A stretch of 64,000 nucleotides of DNA, taken from positions 1 through 64,000 of the forward strand of contig CAJOIC010000004.1 in the NCBI GenBank assembly GCA_905234625.1, given 5' to 3'. The notes beneath the pieces were generated by a model, which saw only the letters and a program-made list of their open reading frames with translations, made no database searches and had not been told where the DNA came from. Of this stretch, positions 46,887-56,261 are shown one piece after another (the first letter of the stretch is position 1; the number at the start of each line of letters is the position of its first letter). This DNA comes from an uncultured Oscillospiraceae bacterium. Its GTDB lineage: Bacteria > Bacillota > Clostridia > Oscillospirales > Oscillospiraceae. The position numbers were made by a program, and so were the translations under genes.

Positions 46887-47366
46887 TCATATGGTCAGGT
46901 CGTTCTCCGCCTTGAGGGCGGCGGCCTTCCACGTCAGATGGCTCAGCGCGGCGGAGGCGGCGAACATGCCTAGGCCGACGACGGCGATGAGGAGCATCAG
47001 CAGGAAGATCCCCGGGTGCAGCGCGTTGCACAGCAGCAGGAACACCCCGCTCGCGACGCACAACACCGTGTCCCCCAGCGCCAGCAGGCTGATCCAGCGC
47101 AGACGGCGGGCGTTCTCCTCGCAGAAGCTGTTGTCCCGGCCGATCTCCGTGAAGATCCGCCAGGCGTGCCACAGCGCCAGGACCACCGGCGCCATGCCGA
47201 TCCAGAACAGGATAAGGCAGGGTCGGGCGAGATGAGAGAATTCGGGGAGATCCGTCGCCGCGTCCATGGCCAGCTTCGGCATGACGGCAAAGGCCAGCAG
47301 TCCGCAGGTGATCCAGCCGATCACCACCACCGCCCGCAGCCAGAGGGAGAGCTCTTTTTGATGCAT
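46887..47366 (-). CDS. DUF2975-like membrane protein
   Basis: Four TM segments, IGRDNSFCEENARRLRWISLLALGD, upstream of YozG-like gene. Confidence 0.8.
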   Translation of the reverse strand: MHQKELSLWLRAVVVIGWITCGLLAFAVMPKLAMDAATDLPEFSHLARPCLILFWIGMAPVVLALWHAWRIFTEIGRDNSFCEENARRLRWISLLALGDTVLCVASGVFLLLCNALHPGIFLLMLLIAVVGLGMFAASAALSHLTWKAAALKAENDLTI

Positions 47367-47421
47367 GGATGACACCTCGTTTCCTTGGTTTCCTTGGTTT
47401 GGTTTGTGTGGCCATCCTAAC

Positions 47422-47465
47422 ATAAATATTATCGAAAGTCAAGAAAAATTTATCGAAAATCGATA
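47422..47465 (-). promoter_or_regulatory. Promoter with two TTTCGATAA boxes flanking the -35
   Basis: Minus strand: TATCGATTTTCGATAAATTTTTCTTGACTTTCGATAATATTTATGTTAGGAT; TTGACT-N17-TAGGAT. Confidence 0.6.
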
Positions 47466-47526
47466 TCGTGAAAGATATGGAAACGCCCCGGACGCTTTGG
47501 CCCGGGGCATGGGATAGGCCTGGATA

Positions 47527-48210
47527 TCAGTCCTTTTCCAGGTAGCCGTAGCACCAGGCTGCCAGGGCGCCGCCCACCAGGGGCCCGAGGATGAACACCC
47601 ACAGGGAGCGCAGGGCGTCGCCGCCGGCGAAGAGGGCGGGACCGATGCTGCGGGCGGGATTCACGGAGGTGCCGGTGAGGCCGATGCCCAGGATGTGGAC
47701 GAGGGCCAGGGTCAGGCCGATGACGATGCCGGCCACGGCGGAATTATCGGTCTTGGAGGTGACGCCGATGATGGCCAGGACGAAGATGAAGGTCAGTACG
47801 ATCTCCACGATGAGGCCCGCCAGGGCATTGCCGCCCACGCCGGCCAGGCCGTTCGAGCCGAGGCCGCCGGTCATGTCCTCCACGCCGCCGAGTCCGAAGA
47901 TGAGCTTCAGGATCAGCGCGCCGAGGATGGCGCCGATGATCTGGGAGACGACGTAGCCGATGAAATCCCTGCCGGTGAGCTGCTTGCGGATCAGCATGGC
48001 CAGGGACACGGCGGGATTGATGTGGCAGCCGGAGATATTGCCGATGCTGTATGCCATGGCGACGATGACGAGGCCAAAGGCCAGGGCGGTCAGGACATAG
48101 CCGCCGCCGCTGGCGGCGTCGCAGCCCACCAGCATGGCGGTGCCGCAGCCGAGGACCACCAGTACAAGGGTGCCGATACACTCGGCGATGTACTTTTTCA
48201 GGTTATTCAT
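47527..48210 (-). CDS. MIP family channel protein (aquaporin/glycerol facilitator)
   Basis: NISGCHINPAVS and GTSVNPARSIGPAL NPA motifs. Confidence 0.94.
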   Translation of the reverse strand: MNNLKKYIAECIGTLVLVVLGCGTAMLVGCDAASGGGYVLTALAFGLVIVAMAYSIGNISGCHINPAVSLAMLIRKQLTGRDFIGYVVSQIIGAILGALILKLIFGLGGVEDMTGGLGSNGLAGVGGNALAGLIVEIVLTFIFVLAIIGVTSKTDNSAVAGIVIGLTLALVHILGIGLTGTSVNPARSIGPALFAGGDALRSLWVFILGPLVGGALAAWCYGYLEKD

Positions 48211-48390
48211 GCTCTTCCTCCTTGATGAATATGTGGGTATGGTAACCATGCTTTATGTAAACTATACCATATCGCGCAAAGTATGACAATCCCCGGGGCG
48301 GGATTTTTTCCGATGCTCCGCCGGGACTTGCAAAATCCGGCGGGGGCTCCTATAATCAAGAGGATCTTTGGAAGAAAAGAGGGAGTCAGC

Positions 48391-49329
48391 TTGGGCAAGC
48401 GCATCGTCATCGCCCTGGGCGGGAACGCCCTGGGAAAGAATCTCGCGGAGCAGATGGACGCGGTGAGGACCACCTCCCGGGCCATCGCGGATCTCATCGG
48501 AGACGGACATGAGGTGGTGGTGGCCCACGGCAACGGGCCCCAGGTGGGCATGATCCAGGAGGCCTTTGCGGAGTATCACCGGAACCATCCCGGCAGCGAT
48601 CTCATGCCACTGTCCATGTGCGTGGCCATGAGCCAGGGGTATATCGGCTACGATCTCCAGAATCAGATCGGCGAGGAGCTGGACCGGCGGGGCATCCCCG
48701 TGCATGTGGCCACGGTGCTGACCCAGGTGGCTGTGGATCCGGCGGACCCGGCGTTCCTGCACCCTACGAAGCCCATCGGGGCCTTCATGACGGAGGAGCA
48801 GGCCAAAGCCGTGGCCGCGGAGAAGGGGCTCGACGTCATGGAGGACGCGGGCCGGGGCTGGCGGCACGTGGTGGCCTCCCCCATGCCCCGTCAGATCATC
48901 GAGATCGACACCATCAACGCTCTCCTGGACGGACAGCACGCGGTCATCGCCGCGGGGGGCGGGGGCATCCCGGTGATCTGGGAGGACCGCTATCACCTGC
49001 GGGGCGTCCCGGCGGTCATCGACAAGGACTTCGCCGCGGAGCGTCTGGCGGAGCAGCTGGACGCGGATATGCTCATCATCCTGACGGCGGTGGAGAAGAT
49101 CGCCCTGAACTTCGGGAAGGAAAACGAGACGTGGCTCTCGGAGGTGACGCCGGAGGAGGCGGAGGAATACGCCCGGCAGGGACATTTCGCCCCCGGCTCC
49201 ATGCTCCCGAAGGTGGAGGCCGCGGCGGCCTTCGCCCGGTCGAAGCCCGGAAGGACGGCCCTTATCACCCTTCTGGAAAAGGCCCGGGAGGGCATCGTCG
49301 GGGAGACAGGGACCCGCTTCCATATGTGA
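48391..49329 (+). CDS. arcC: Carbamate kinase
   Basis: KRIVIALGGNALGKN, VVVAHGNGPQVGMI, VIAAGGGGIPVI, DKDFAAERLAEQLDADMLIILTAVEKI; TTG start. Confidence 0.93.
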   Translation: MGKRIVIALGGNALGKNLAEQMDAVRTTSRAIADLIGDGHEVVVAHGNGPQVGMIQEAFAEYHRNHPGSDLMPLSMCVAMSQGYIGYDLQNQIGEELDRRGIPVHVATVLTQVAVDPADPAFLHPTKPIGAFMTEEQAKAVAAEKGLDVMEDAGRGWRHVVASPMPRQIIEIDTINALLDGQHAVIAAGGGGIPVIWEDRYHLRGVPAVIDKDFAAERLAEQLDADMLIILTAVEKIALNFGKENETWLSEVTPEEAEEYARQGHFAPGSMLPKVEAAAAFARSKPGRTALITLLEKAREGIVGETGTRFHM

Positions 49330-49370
49330 ATACGACCGCCCGGCCTCGCAGGAGACCGGGCGGTTCGACG

Positions 49371-50912
49371 TTATTCGGCTTTGGGCTTGAGGTCGTCCTC
49401 CTCGATGGCGCCCAGAAGGTATTGGTAGTCGTTCTGGGTGGCGTGGGCGTGGGTGGAGACCTTTTTGTGCAGGGCGTTGGCGCCGGCGGCACGGCCGATG
49501 GGGATGAGGGTCCCCGCCCCGGCCACGCAGCCCCCGGGACAGGCCATGCCCTCCAGAAGGTAGCCGTTGTATTTTCCGGCCTTCGCCATCTGCAGCAGCT
49601 TCCGGCAGTTGTCAAGGCCCTCCGCGTGGGCAACGTTGACCTCCCGGCCGGGATACATGTCGTGGATGGCGTTCACCACGGCGCTGGCCACGCCGCCGCT
49701 GACGGCGAAGCCCCGGCCGTCGCCGGAGGCGCCGTGCATGGTGTCCGTCTCCTCCAGGGTCTTGAAATCCACTTCCTTGGCCTCGAACATGCCCATGACC
49801 TCCTCGTAGGTCAGGACAAAATCGACGTCCGAGCGGATGGTCCGGCGGCTGGCCTCCAGCTTCTTGGCGGCGCAGGGACCGATGAAGGCCACCTTGCAGC
49901 CGGGGTGGAGGCGCTTGAGGAGCCGTCCCGTGAGCACCATGGGGGTCAGGGCCATGGAGATGCACTTGGCCTGTTCCGGGAAGAGCTTTTTCGCCATGAC
50001 CGACCACGCCGGGCAGCAGGAGGTGGCCATGAAGGGCAGGTTCTCCGGGACCTCCTCCACGAAGTCCTTGGCCTCCTCCAGAGTGCAGAGGTCCGCGCCG
50101 ATGGCCACCTCCGCGATGTCCTCGAAGCCCAGGGCCTGGAAGGCCCGGCGCAGCTTGGAGGGCTCCAGGTCGGAGCCGAACTGACCGGAGACGGAGGGGG
50201 CGATGGCGGCATACACCGGCGTATCGGAGCGGATGGCCTGGATGACCTGGAAGATCTGGGCCTTGTCAGCGATGGCGCCGAAGGGGCAGTTGGCAAGGCA
50301 CATGCCGCAGGAGACGCATTTGTCCTGGTCGATGTCCGCCCGGCCGTACTGGTCGGAGCCGATGGCCTTCATGCCGCAGGCCTTGGCGCAGGGGCGCTCC
50401 AGGCGGACGATGGCGCCGTAGGGACAGGCCTCGATGCAGCGGCCGCATTTGATGCACTTCCCGGGGTCGATGACGCTGTGTCCGTCCTTCAGGGATACGG
50501 CGCCCTTGGGGCAGACCTCCCTGCAGGGATGGGCCAGGCACCCCTGGCAGGCGTCCGTGACCTTCACCACGTTGTCCGGACAGGAGTGGCAGGCGAATTT
50601 GATGATGTTCACCAGGGGCGGCTGGTAGTATTTCTCGGGCTTTACGCACTCAATGGCGCCGGTGGACACGGGGGCGTGCTCCGCCGCCGTGCGCACGGGC
50701 AGACCCATGGCCAGGCGCATCCGCTCCTTCACGATGGCCCGCTCCAGGAACACGCTGTCCCGGTAGACGGAGACCTCTCCGGGAATGACCCGGTAGGGGA
50801 TCTGCTCCATCTCGGACAGATCGCCGTCGTCCTTGTAGTTGTAGGATAACCGGGCGACCTCCGCGAAGACGCGCTTGCGGATATCGTTCACCGACGTATA
50901 GATACCTCTCAT
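49371..50912 (-). CDS. [FeFe] hydrogenase, group-B-like, with ferredoxin domains
   Basis: 4Fe-4S CIKCGRCIEACP / CVSCGMCLANCP; H-cluster TSCCPAW, IGPCAAKK, EGMACPGGCVAGAG. Confidence 0.9.
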   Translation of the reverse strand: MRGIYTSVNDIRKRVFAEVARLSYNYKDDGDLSEMEQIPYRVIPGEVSVYRDSVFLERAIVKERMRLAMGLPVRTAAEHAPVSTGAIECVKPEKYYQPPLVNIIKFACHSCPDNVVKVTDACQGCLAHPCREVCPKGAVSLKDGHSVIDPGKCIKCGRCIEACPYGAIVRLERPCAKACGMKAIGSDQYGRADIDQDKCVSCGMCLANCPFGAIADKAQIFQVIQAIRSDTPVYAAIAPSVSGQFGSDLEPSKLRRAFQALGFEDIAEVAIGADLCTLEEAKDFVEEVPENLPFMATSCCPAWSVMAKKLFPEQAKCISMALTPMVLTGRLLKRLHPGCKVAFIGPCAAKKLEASRRTIRSDVDFVLTYEEVMGMFEAKEVDFKTLEETDTMHGASGDGRGFAVSGGVASAVVNAIHDMYPGREVNVAHAEGLDNCRKLLQMAKAGKYNGYLLEGMACPGGCVAGAGTLIPIGRAAGANALHKKVSTHAHATQNDYQYLLGAIEEDDLKPKAE

Positions 50913-51234
50913 GTTCTACCTCTCAAACGGAAGATGTATGGACGCGGCATGGCTCCCATGCCGCGCATAGTATGGCCGGAAATGCGGCCGAAAATCGATC
51001 GAGTATTGGTTTGTGCGATCCCATTATAGAGGCTCGTTATTTTTTAGTCAATACCGTTTGGACGGTTTTTCGGGTTTGGATAAAAACCGGCGGCGGGATA
51101 CGGCGGCGGCTTGTGCAAAAAAACGGGCCGCCTCGTCAGACGCGTCGGTGCGGGCTGATATAGAATTGACAAAACAGGCCGACGAACATATAATTATAAA
51201 GTCAAGTTTTTTTCACGGAGAGGAAGTGGACCCC

Positions 51235-52365
51235 ATGGAGGCCGTGCTGTACGCGGAGGTGTATCTCATCTGCATGATCGTCCTGGGGCTTATGCTCTTC
51301 TGGATGGTGCGGAACAAGGCTGCTTCCGTGTCGGAGAGATGGATCATTTGGCTTCTCCTGGCGTTTCTCGTGAACTTCACCTCGAACTTTTTCTTCACGC
51401 TCCTCAACGGCGTCCGGATCTCGGATACGCTGTTTATCCCCGGGTCATATTGCTTCAAGACCCTATACCACGTCTCCCTGTGCGTGGGCGTGTTCATCTG
51501 GTGCGGCTACGCGGAGACGGAGCTCCACAGCGGCCTGTTCCAGGATCGGAGCCTCGTCCGCTGGCTGCTGCTGCCCCTGGCGGTACCCGTGGTGCCGGCC
51601 ATCGCGAACCTGTGGACAGGCTGGCTCTTCACCATCAGCGAGTCCGGAGAATATGTCCGTCACCTCCAGTTCCAGCTGGAGATGGGGTATCTCGTCCTGT
51701 GGTCCGTGGTCTGCGGCTTCCGGCTGCTCCGGCGCGCCGATCGGGAGACGGACGACGTCCGCAAGGCCCATCTGCGGCTGACGGCGACCTTTGCCCTGTG
51801 CCTGATCGCGGCGTGGCTGCTGTCCTTCATCGGGGAGGAGATCCCCGTCATCTGCGTGCTGGTGATGCTGGACCTGCTATGGCTGTATCTTGCGAACCTG
51901 CACCAGCAGATATCCATGGACAAGCTCACCCAGGTGAACAACCGCCAGAATCTGGTGGGATTCCTGGAATACAAGATCCGCAACCATGATGAGACGCTGT
52001 TTCTTCTCATGCTGGATGTGGACGGCTTCAAGAGCATCAACGACACCTACGGTCATCTGGAGGGAGACAATGCCCTGGTCCGGGTGGCCGGCTCTCTGAA
52101 GCAGGCCTGCGGGGCCTTCCGCCGCCGTCCGTATATCGCCCGGTATGGCGGAGATGAGTTCATCATCGCCATCGAGGGGTCGGAGGAGGATGTGGCGGAG
52201 CTGCGCCGCCGCATCGAGGAGGCGCTGGCCTCCGGCGGGAGCGGTCGGGAGCCCTATGAGCTCCGGCTCAGCATGGGCGCAGCCGCGTGGCAGCCCGACA
52301 TGAGCTTCCGGGACCTGATCGGGGCGGCTGACGCGGAGCTGTATAAGCACAAAAAATCCCGCTGA
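51235..52365 (+). CDS. Membrane-bound diguanylate cyclase (GGDEF)
   Basis: N-terminal TM segments; DVDGFKSINDTYGHLEGDNALVRVA, RYGGDEFIIAIEG. Confidence 0.92.
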   Translation: MEAVLYAEVYLICMIVLGLMLFWMVRNKAASVSERWIIWLLLAFLVNFTSNFFFTLLNGVRISDTLFIPGSYCFKTLYHVSLCVGVFIWCGYAETELHSGLFQDRSLVRWLLLPLAVPVVPAIANLWTGWLFTISESGEYVRHLQFQLEMGYLVLWSVVCGFRLLRRADRETDDVRKAHLRLTATFALCLIAAWLLSFIGEEIPVICVLVMLDLLWLYLANLHQQISMDKLTQVNNRQNLVGFLEYKIRNHDETLFLLMLDVDGFKSINDTYGHLEGDNALVRVAGSLKQACGAFRRRPYIARYGGDEFIIAIEGSEEDVAELRRRIEEALASGGSGREPYELRLSMGAAAWQPDMSFRDLIGAADAELYKHKKSR

Positions 52366-52457
52366 CTCTGAGGAGAGCGGAGATCGGGGGCGGGAGCATG
52401 CCCGCCCCTTCCACATGGGTCCGCGGTATGGCCGCGGGAGAAGGGGGTGAGTGATCC

Positions 52458-53438
52458 TTGCGCAAGACCGCAGAATTATGTCTTATTTTTCTGATCCCGG
52501 CGCTGCTTTTGAGCGGCTGCGGCGGCGGCGCCGCGCCGGAGCGGGCGGAGGTTCCCCTCGCCCCTGCCGCCGAGGTGATAGAGGAGACCCCGGTCCCGGA
52601 GGAGCAGGCCGAAGAAGACGTGAGCTTCACGCCCTACGAAGCCCCCGCCTTCCTGGACGCCGAGTTCCATGAGGATCTGGCCGAGGGCGACGGGAACGTC
52701 CTTCTGGATCTCTCCGCCGTGAGCGAGGGATATGTGGCCGTGTCCGCGTCGTCGGACGCGCGGCTCAAGTTCCAGGTGCTGACGGACGAGGATACGTATA
52801 ACTACGATCTGCCCTCCGACGGTACGCCCGCCGTCTTCCCCCTGACCTGCGGGGACGGGGAGTACCGGTTCCGGATCATGGAGAACATCGAGGACAGCAA
52901 GTACGCGGAGCTGTATTCCGCGTCCTGTGAGGTGACGATGGAGGGCGAGTTCCAGCCCTTCCTCCGGCCCAGCGCGTATGTCCCCTATTCGGAGAGCTCC
53001 GACTGCGTGAAAAAGGCCGCGGAGCTGGCCGCTGAGGTCCCGGACGCGCTCGGCGTCGTGGGCGCGGTGTTCGACTATGTGTGCGCCAATGTGACCTATG
53101 ACACGGAGAAGGCCGCGAACGTCCAGTCGGGATATGTCCCGGACCCGGACGAGACCCTGGACTCCGGCAGGGGCATCTGCTTCGACTACGCGGCGCTGGC
53201 GGCGGCGATGCTCCGCAGCCAGGGCATACCCGCCAAGATGATCTTCGGCTATGTCTCGCCGGACGATCTCTACCACGCCTGGAACATGTTCTACACGGAG
53301 GAGTCCGGCTGGGTCACGGTGAGCTACGAGGTGGGCGGCGATTCATGGAACCGCCTGGACCTGACCTTCTCCGCCAACGGCGCGGACGGCACCTTCATCG
53401 GCGACGGCGGCAATTACGCAGATATCTACACCTATTGA
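52458..53438 (+). CDS. Lipoprotein with transglutaminase-like domain
   Basis: Lipobox LLLSGCGGG; RGICFDYAALAAAMLRSQGIPAKMIFGYV...YHAWNMFYTEESGWVTV...; TTG start. Confidence 0.88.
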   Translation: MRKTAELCLIFLIPALLLSGCGGGAAPERAEVPLAPAAEVIEETPVPEEQAEEDVSFTPYEAPAFLDAEFHEDLAEGDGNVLLDLSAVSEGYVAVSASSDARLKFQVLTDEDTYNYDLPSDGTPAVFPLTCGDGEYRFRIMENIEDSKYAELYSASCEVTMEGEFQPFLRPSAYVPYSESSDCVKKAAELAAEVPDALGVVGAVFDYVCANVTYDTEKAANVQSGYVPDPDETLDSGRGICFDYAALAAAMLRSQGIPAKMIFGYVSPDDLYHAWNMFYTEESGWVTVSYEVGGDSWNRLDLTFSANGADGTFIGDGGNYADIYTY

Positions 53439-53456
53439 CGATAGGGGGAGAACCAT

Positions 53457-54500
53457 ATGAGAAAACAGAAACTGGACGATCTGGGCGTATCCGCCTTCTG
53501 CGAGAGCATGGGCATGATGGTGCGGTCCGGCATACAGACGGACGAGGCCGTCAGTCTGCTCCAGGGCGGAGAGGAGAGCGACGGCGTGCTCGAGCGCGGC
53601 CTTGCCGTCATGAAAGAGCAGGTGGACGCCGGCGGCAGTCTGTCCGCCGCCATGGAGGCCAGTGGGATCTTCCCGGAATACGCCATCCGGATGGTGGACG
53701 CCGGAGAGAGCTCCGGCAGGCTGGAGGATATCCTCTTCCGGCTCTCGGCCTATTACGCCGATCAGAAGACCATCGGGGAGAAGCTGCGGGGCGCCGTCAC
53801 CTATCCTGCGGCCATGCTGGTGCTCATCATCGCGGTGCTGGCGGTGATGCTCGTCATGGTGCTGCCGGCCTTCACGGAGGTGTACGACAGCCTGACGGGC
53901 AGCCTTGCCGCCTCCACCTACGGCTATATCCGCTGGGCCTACGGCTTCTGCTGGTTCGCCCTGGCGGTCATGGTGCTGCTGGCGGCGGCGCTGATCGTGG
54001 GCTCGGTCCTCTGGAACGGAGAAAAGCGCGGCGCGGTGGAGTCCGCGCTGCGGCGGGTGCCCCTGTGCGCCTCCATCCTGGACGGCATGGGCATGTTCCG
54101 GTTCACCTCCGCCCTGTCCACCTTCCTGGCCAGCGGCGAGATGCAGGACGAGGCAGTCCTGCGCAGCATCCCCATGACGGACTGCGCGCCGGTGGAGGAG
54201 AAGCTCCAAAAATGCGTCGCCCGCATGGAGGAAGGGCACAGCATCGCCCAGGCCGCCTATGACGAGTCCCTGTTCGAGCCGGTGTACGGGCGCATGCTCC
54301 TGGCCGGTGAGCGCAGCGGCAGCATGGAGGACGTCCTGGAGCGGCTCACCTCGCTCCTGCGGGAGAACTGCGGGAACCTGGTGGACCGGCTGGTGGGCAT
54401 CGTGGATCCGCTCCTGTCCGGCGTCCTCATGGTGACGGTGGGCCTGTCGCTGTTAAGCGTAATGCTGCCCTTGATCGGCATGATGAACTCCATCGGGTGA
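53457..54500 (+). CDS. Type II secretion / type IV pilus inner-membrane platform protein (GspF/PilC)
   Basis: Two T2SSF-like repeats GxSLSAAMEASGIFPEYAIRMVDAGESSGRLEDIL / GHSIAQAAYDESLFEPVYGRMLLAGERSGSMEDVL. Confidence 0.92.
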   Translation: MRKQKLDDLGVSAFCESMGMMVRSGIQTDEAVSLLQGGEESDGVLERGLAVMKEQVDAGGSLSAAMEASGIFPEYAIRMVDAGESSGRLEDILFRLSAYYADQKTIGEKLRGAVTYPAAMLVLIIAVLAVMLVMVLPAFTEVYDSLTGSLAASTYGYIRWAYGFCWFALAVMVLLAAALIVGSVLWNGEKRGAVESALRRVPLCASILDGMGMFRFTSALSTFLASGEMQDEAVLRSIPMTDCAPVEEKLQKCVARMEEGHSIAQAAYDESLFEPVYGRMLLAGERSGSMEDVLERLTSLLRENCGNLVDRLVGIVDPLLSGVLMVTVGLSLLSVMLPLIGMMNSIG

Positions 54501-54603
54501 CACAGCGGATCTTTTTCTGCAGGGCATCGTCTCGCCCGGTCGGCGTACTCACGGTACTGCCGCCCGGCTTCGACTTCCCTCTGCGAAAAAATCTATCGCT
54601 GTG
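54501..54603. repeat. ~100-bp imperfect palindrome (MITE/REP-like intergenic repeat)
   Basis: Left half cacagcggatctttttctgcagggcatcgtctcgcccggtcggcgtac aligns with the reverse complement of the right half, cacagcgatagattttttcgcagagggaagtcgaagccgggcggcagtac. Confidence 0.8.
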
Positions 54604-54638
54604 CAGACACAGAAGGATTCCTGAGAAAGGATTCTCGT

Positions 54639-54953
54639 ATGTATTCGGATAAAGAAAAAAAGCGTCCCGCGTGGCTGGGGCCGCTGGCGGTGCTCCTGCT
54701 GGTGCTGGTGATCGCGGGGGCCTTCGCCCTGGCCCGGCCCGGGCGGGATCTCAGCGACGACGGCGCCGAAGCCATCCGGGCAGCGGTGCGGCGCGGCGCG
54801 CTCCAGTGCTATGTGGTGGAGGGGATCTACCCGCCGGACCTGGCATATCTGGAGGATAACTACGGCCTGGAGGTCAATACCCGCGACTACTATGTGACCT
54901 ACGACGCTTTCGCGTCGAACCTTCCGCCGACGGTGAAGGTCACGAAAAAATAG
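54639..54953 (+). CDS. Small membrane protein, minor-pilin-like
   Basis: Single N-terminal TM, position in pilus operon. Confidence 0.6.
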   Translation: MYSDKEKKRPAWLGPLAVLLLVLVIAGAFALARPGRDLSDDGAEAIRAAVRRGALQCYVVEGIYPPDLAYLEDNYGLEVNTRDYYVTYDAFASNLPPTVKVTKK

Positions 54954-54976
54954 ACCGGAAGAGAGGAGGCTATGGC

Positions 54977-55444
54977 ATGAAGCGTTCGGCAAGCTCGCCC
55001 CTTGGCTTTTACGCCATCGGCATCGCCGCGCTGTTTCTGGCGGGATTCTTCCTGCTGGTGGTGTTCGGGGCCCAGAGCTATCGGAACACCGTGGCGGAGC
55101 AGAACGATAATATGACGACGCGCACGCTGCTGTCCTACCTCTCCACCTGCGTCCGCGGCGGCGACACCGCCGGCGCTGTCACGGTGTGGGAATCCGAGTT
55201 CGGACAGGTCCTCTCCGTGGCGGACAGTTCGGGAGGACACGCCCTGCGCATCTACCGGTACGACGGCGGCCTCGTGGAGGATTTCGCCGCAGCGGACGCG
55301 GCGCTCCGTCCGGAGGAGGCCGAGGTCATCGGGGCCACGGATACCTTTGAGATCACGGAGCTGCCCGGCGGGGCCCTGGCGGTGGATACGGACGCCGGGC
55401 GGGTGCTGCTGCATCCGCGCAGCGGGGAAGGAGGCGCGGGATGA
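54977..55444 (+). CDS. DUF4860-like membrane protein
   Basis: N-terminal TM GFYAIGIAALFLAGFFLLVVFGAQSYRNTVAEQNDN; pilus operon context. Confidence 0.65.
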   Translation: MKRSASSPLGFYAIGIAALFLAGFFLLVVFGAQSYRNTVAEQNDNMTTRTLLSYLSTCVRGGDTAGAVTVWESEFGQVLSVADSSGGHALRIYRYDGGLVEDFAAADAALRPEEAEVIGATDTFEITELPGGALAVDTDAGRVLLHPRSGEGGAG

Positions 55445-55884
55445 AGCGGCAGACCCATATCACGGGCTTTTATCTGGAGACGCTGCTGCTGATCGCGGTG
55501 TTCGTGGCCATCATCCTGGTGCTGACCCAGGTCTTCGGCCTGAGCCGCGCTCAGAGCGGGCAGGCAAAGCTCCTGACCAACGCCGTCACCCTGGCGCAGA
55601 ATACGGCGGAGGCCATCTCCGCGTCGGACAGTCCCGAGGCGCTCCTGGTCCTCCTGGATGAAAACGGCAGCGCGCGGCAGGGAGAGAAGGGACAGATCCT
55701 GGCGTCCTACGACGCCGATATGACTCCGGCCCCGGGGGGGAGCCTGACGGTGGAGGCCACCTGGGAGCCCTCCGACCCCGACGACAGTCTGGTGTACAGC
55801 ACGGTCAGCGTCTGGTACGAGGGGAAGGCCGAGCCGGTCTATACCCTGCGCACCGCGGTCTATCTCGGGGAGGTGGCCCCATGA
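55441..55884 (+). CDS. Pilin-like membrane protein (147 aa)
   Basis: N-terminal hydrophobic helix GFYLETLLLIAVFVAIILVLTQVFGLSRAQ; ATGA overlap. Confidence 0.6.
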   Translation: MKRQTHITGFYLETLLLIAVFVAIILVLTQVFGLSRAQSGQAKLLTNAVTLAQNTAEAISASDSPEALLVLLDENGSARQGEKGQILASYDADMTPAPGGSLTVEATWEPSDPDDSLVYSTVSVWYEGKAEPVYTLRTAVYLGEVAP

Positions 55885-56249
55885 AACAGACGCCCATCAA
55901 GCTGGGGCCCCTGGCGCTGCTGCTGGCGGTCATCAGCATCTGCCTGACGACGCTGGCGATCCTGACCTTTACCACCGCCCGGGCGGACCTGCGGCTGGCG
56001 GAGAAGTACGCCGATACCGTGACCACCCGCTACGCCCTGGAGGCGGAGGGACAGGCGTTCCTGGCGGAGGTGAGCCGGGACGGGTTCCCGGGACCGGCGG
56101 ACGAGGACGGCGTGTTCCGCGCGGCGCTGGAGCGGGACGGGACGACCCTCCGCATCGGTCTGACTGCGGACGGGAAGATCGTCTCCTGGCGGCAGGATAA
56201 GGAATGGACCCAGGAAACCGTCATAGGGGATCTCTGGGCAGGATTTTAA
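55881..56249 (+). CDS. Pilin-like membrane protein (122 aa)
   Basis: N-terminal TM, ATGA overlap with previous gene. Confidence 0.6.
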   Translation: MKQTPIKLGPLALLLAVISICLTTLAILTFTTARADLRLAEKYADTVTTRYALEAEGQAFLAEVSRDGFPGPADEDGVFRAALERDGTTLRIGLTADGKIVSWRQDKEWTQETVIGDLWAGF

Positions 56250-56261
56250 GGAGACAGGGAC

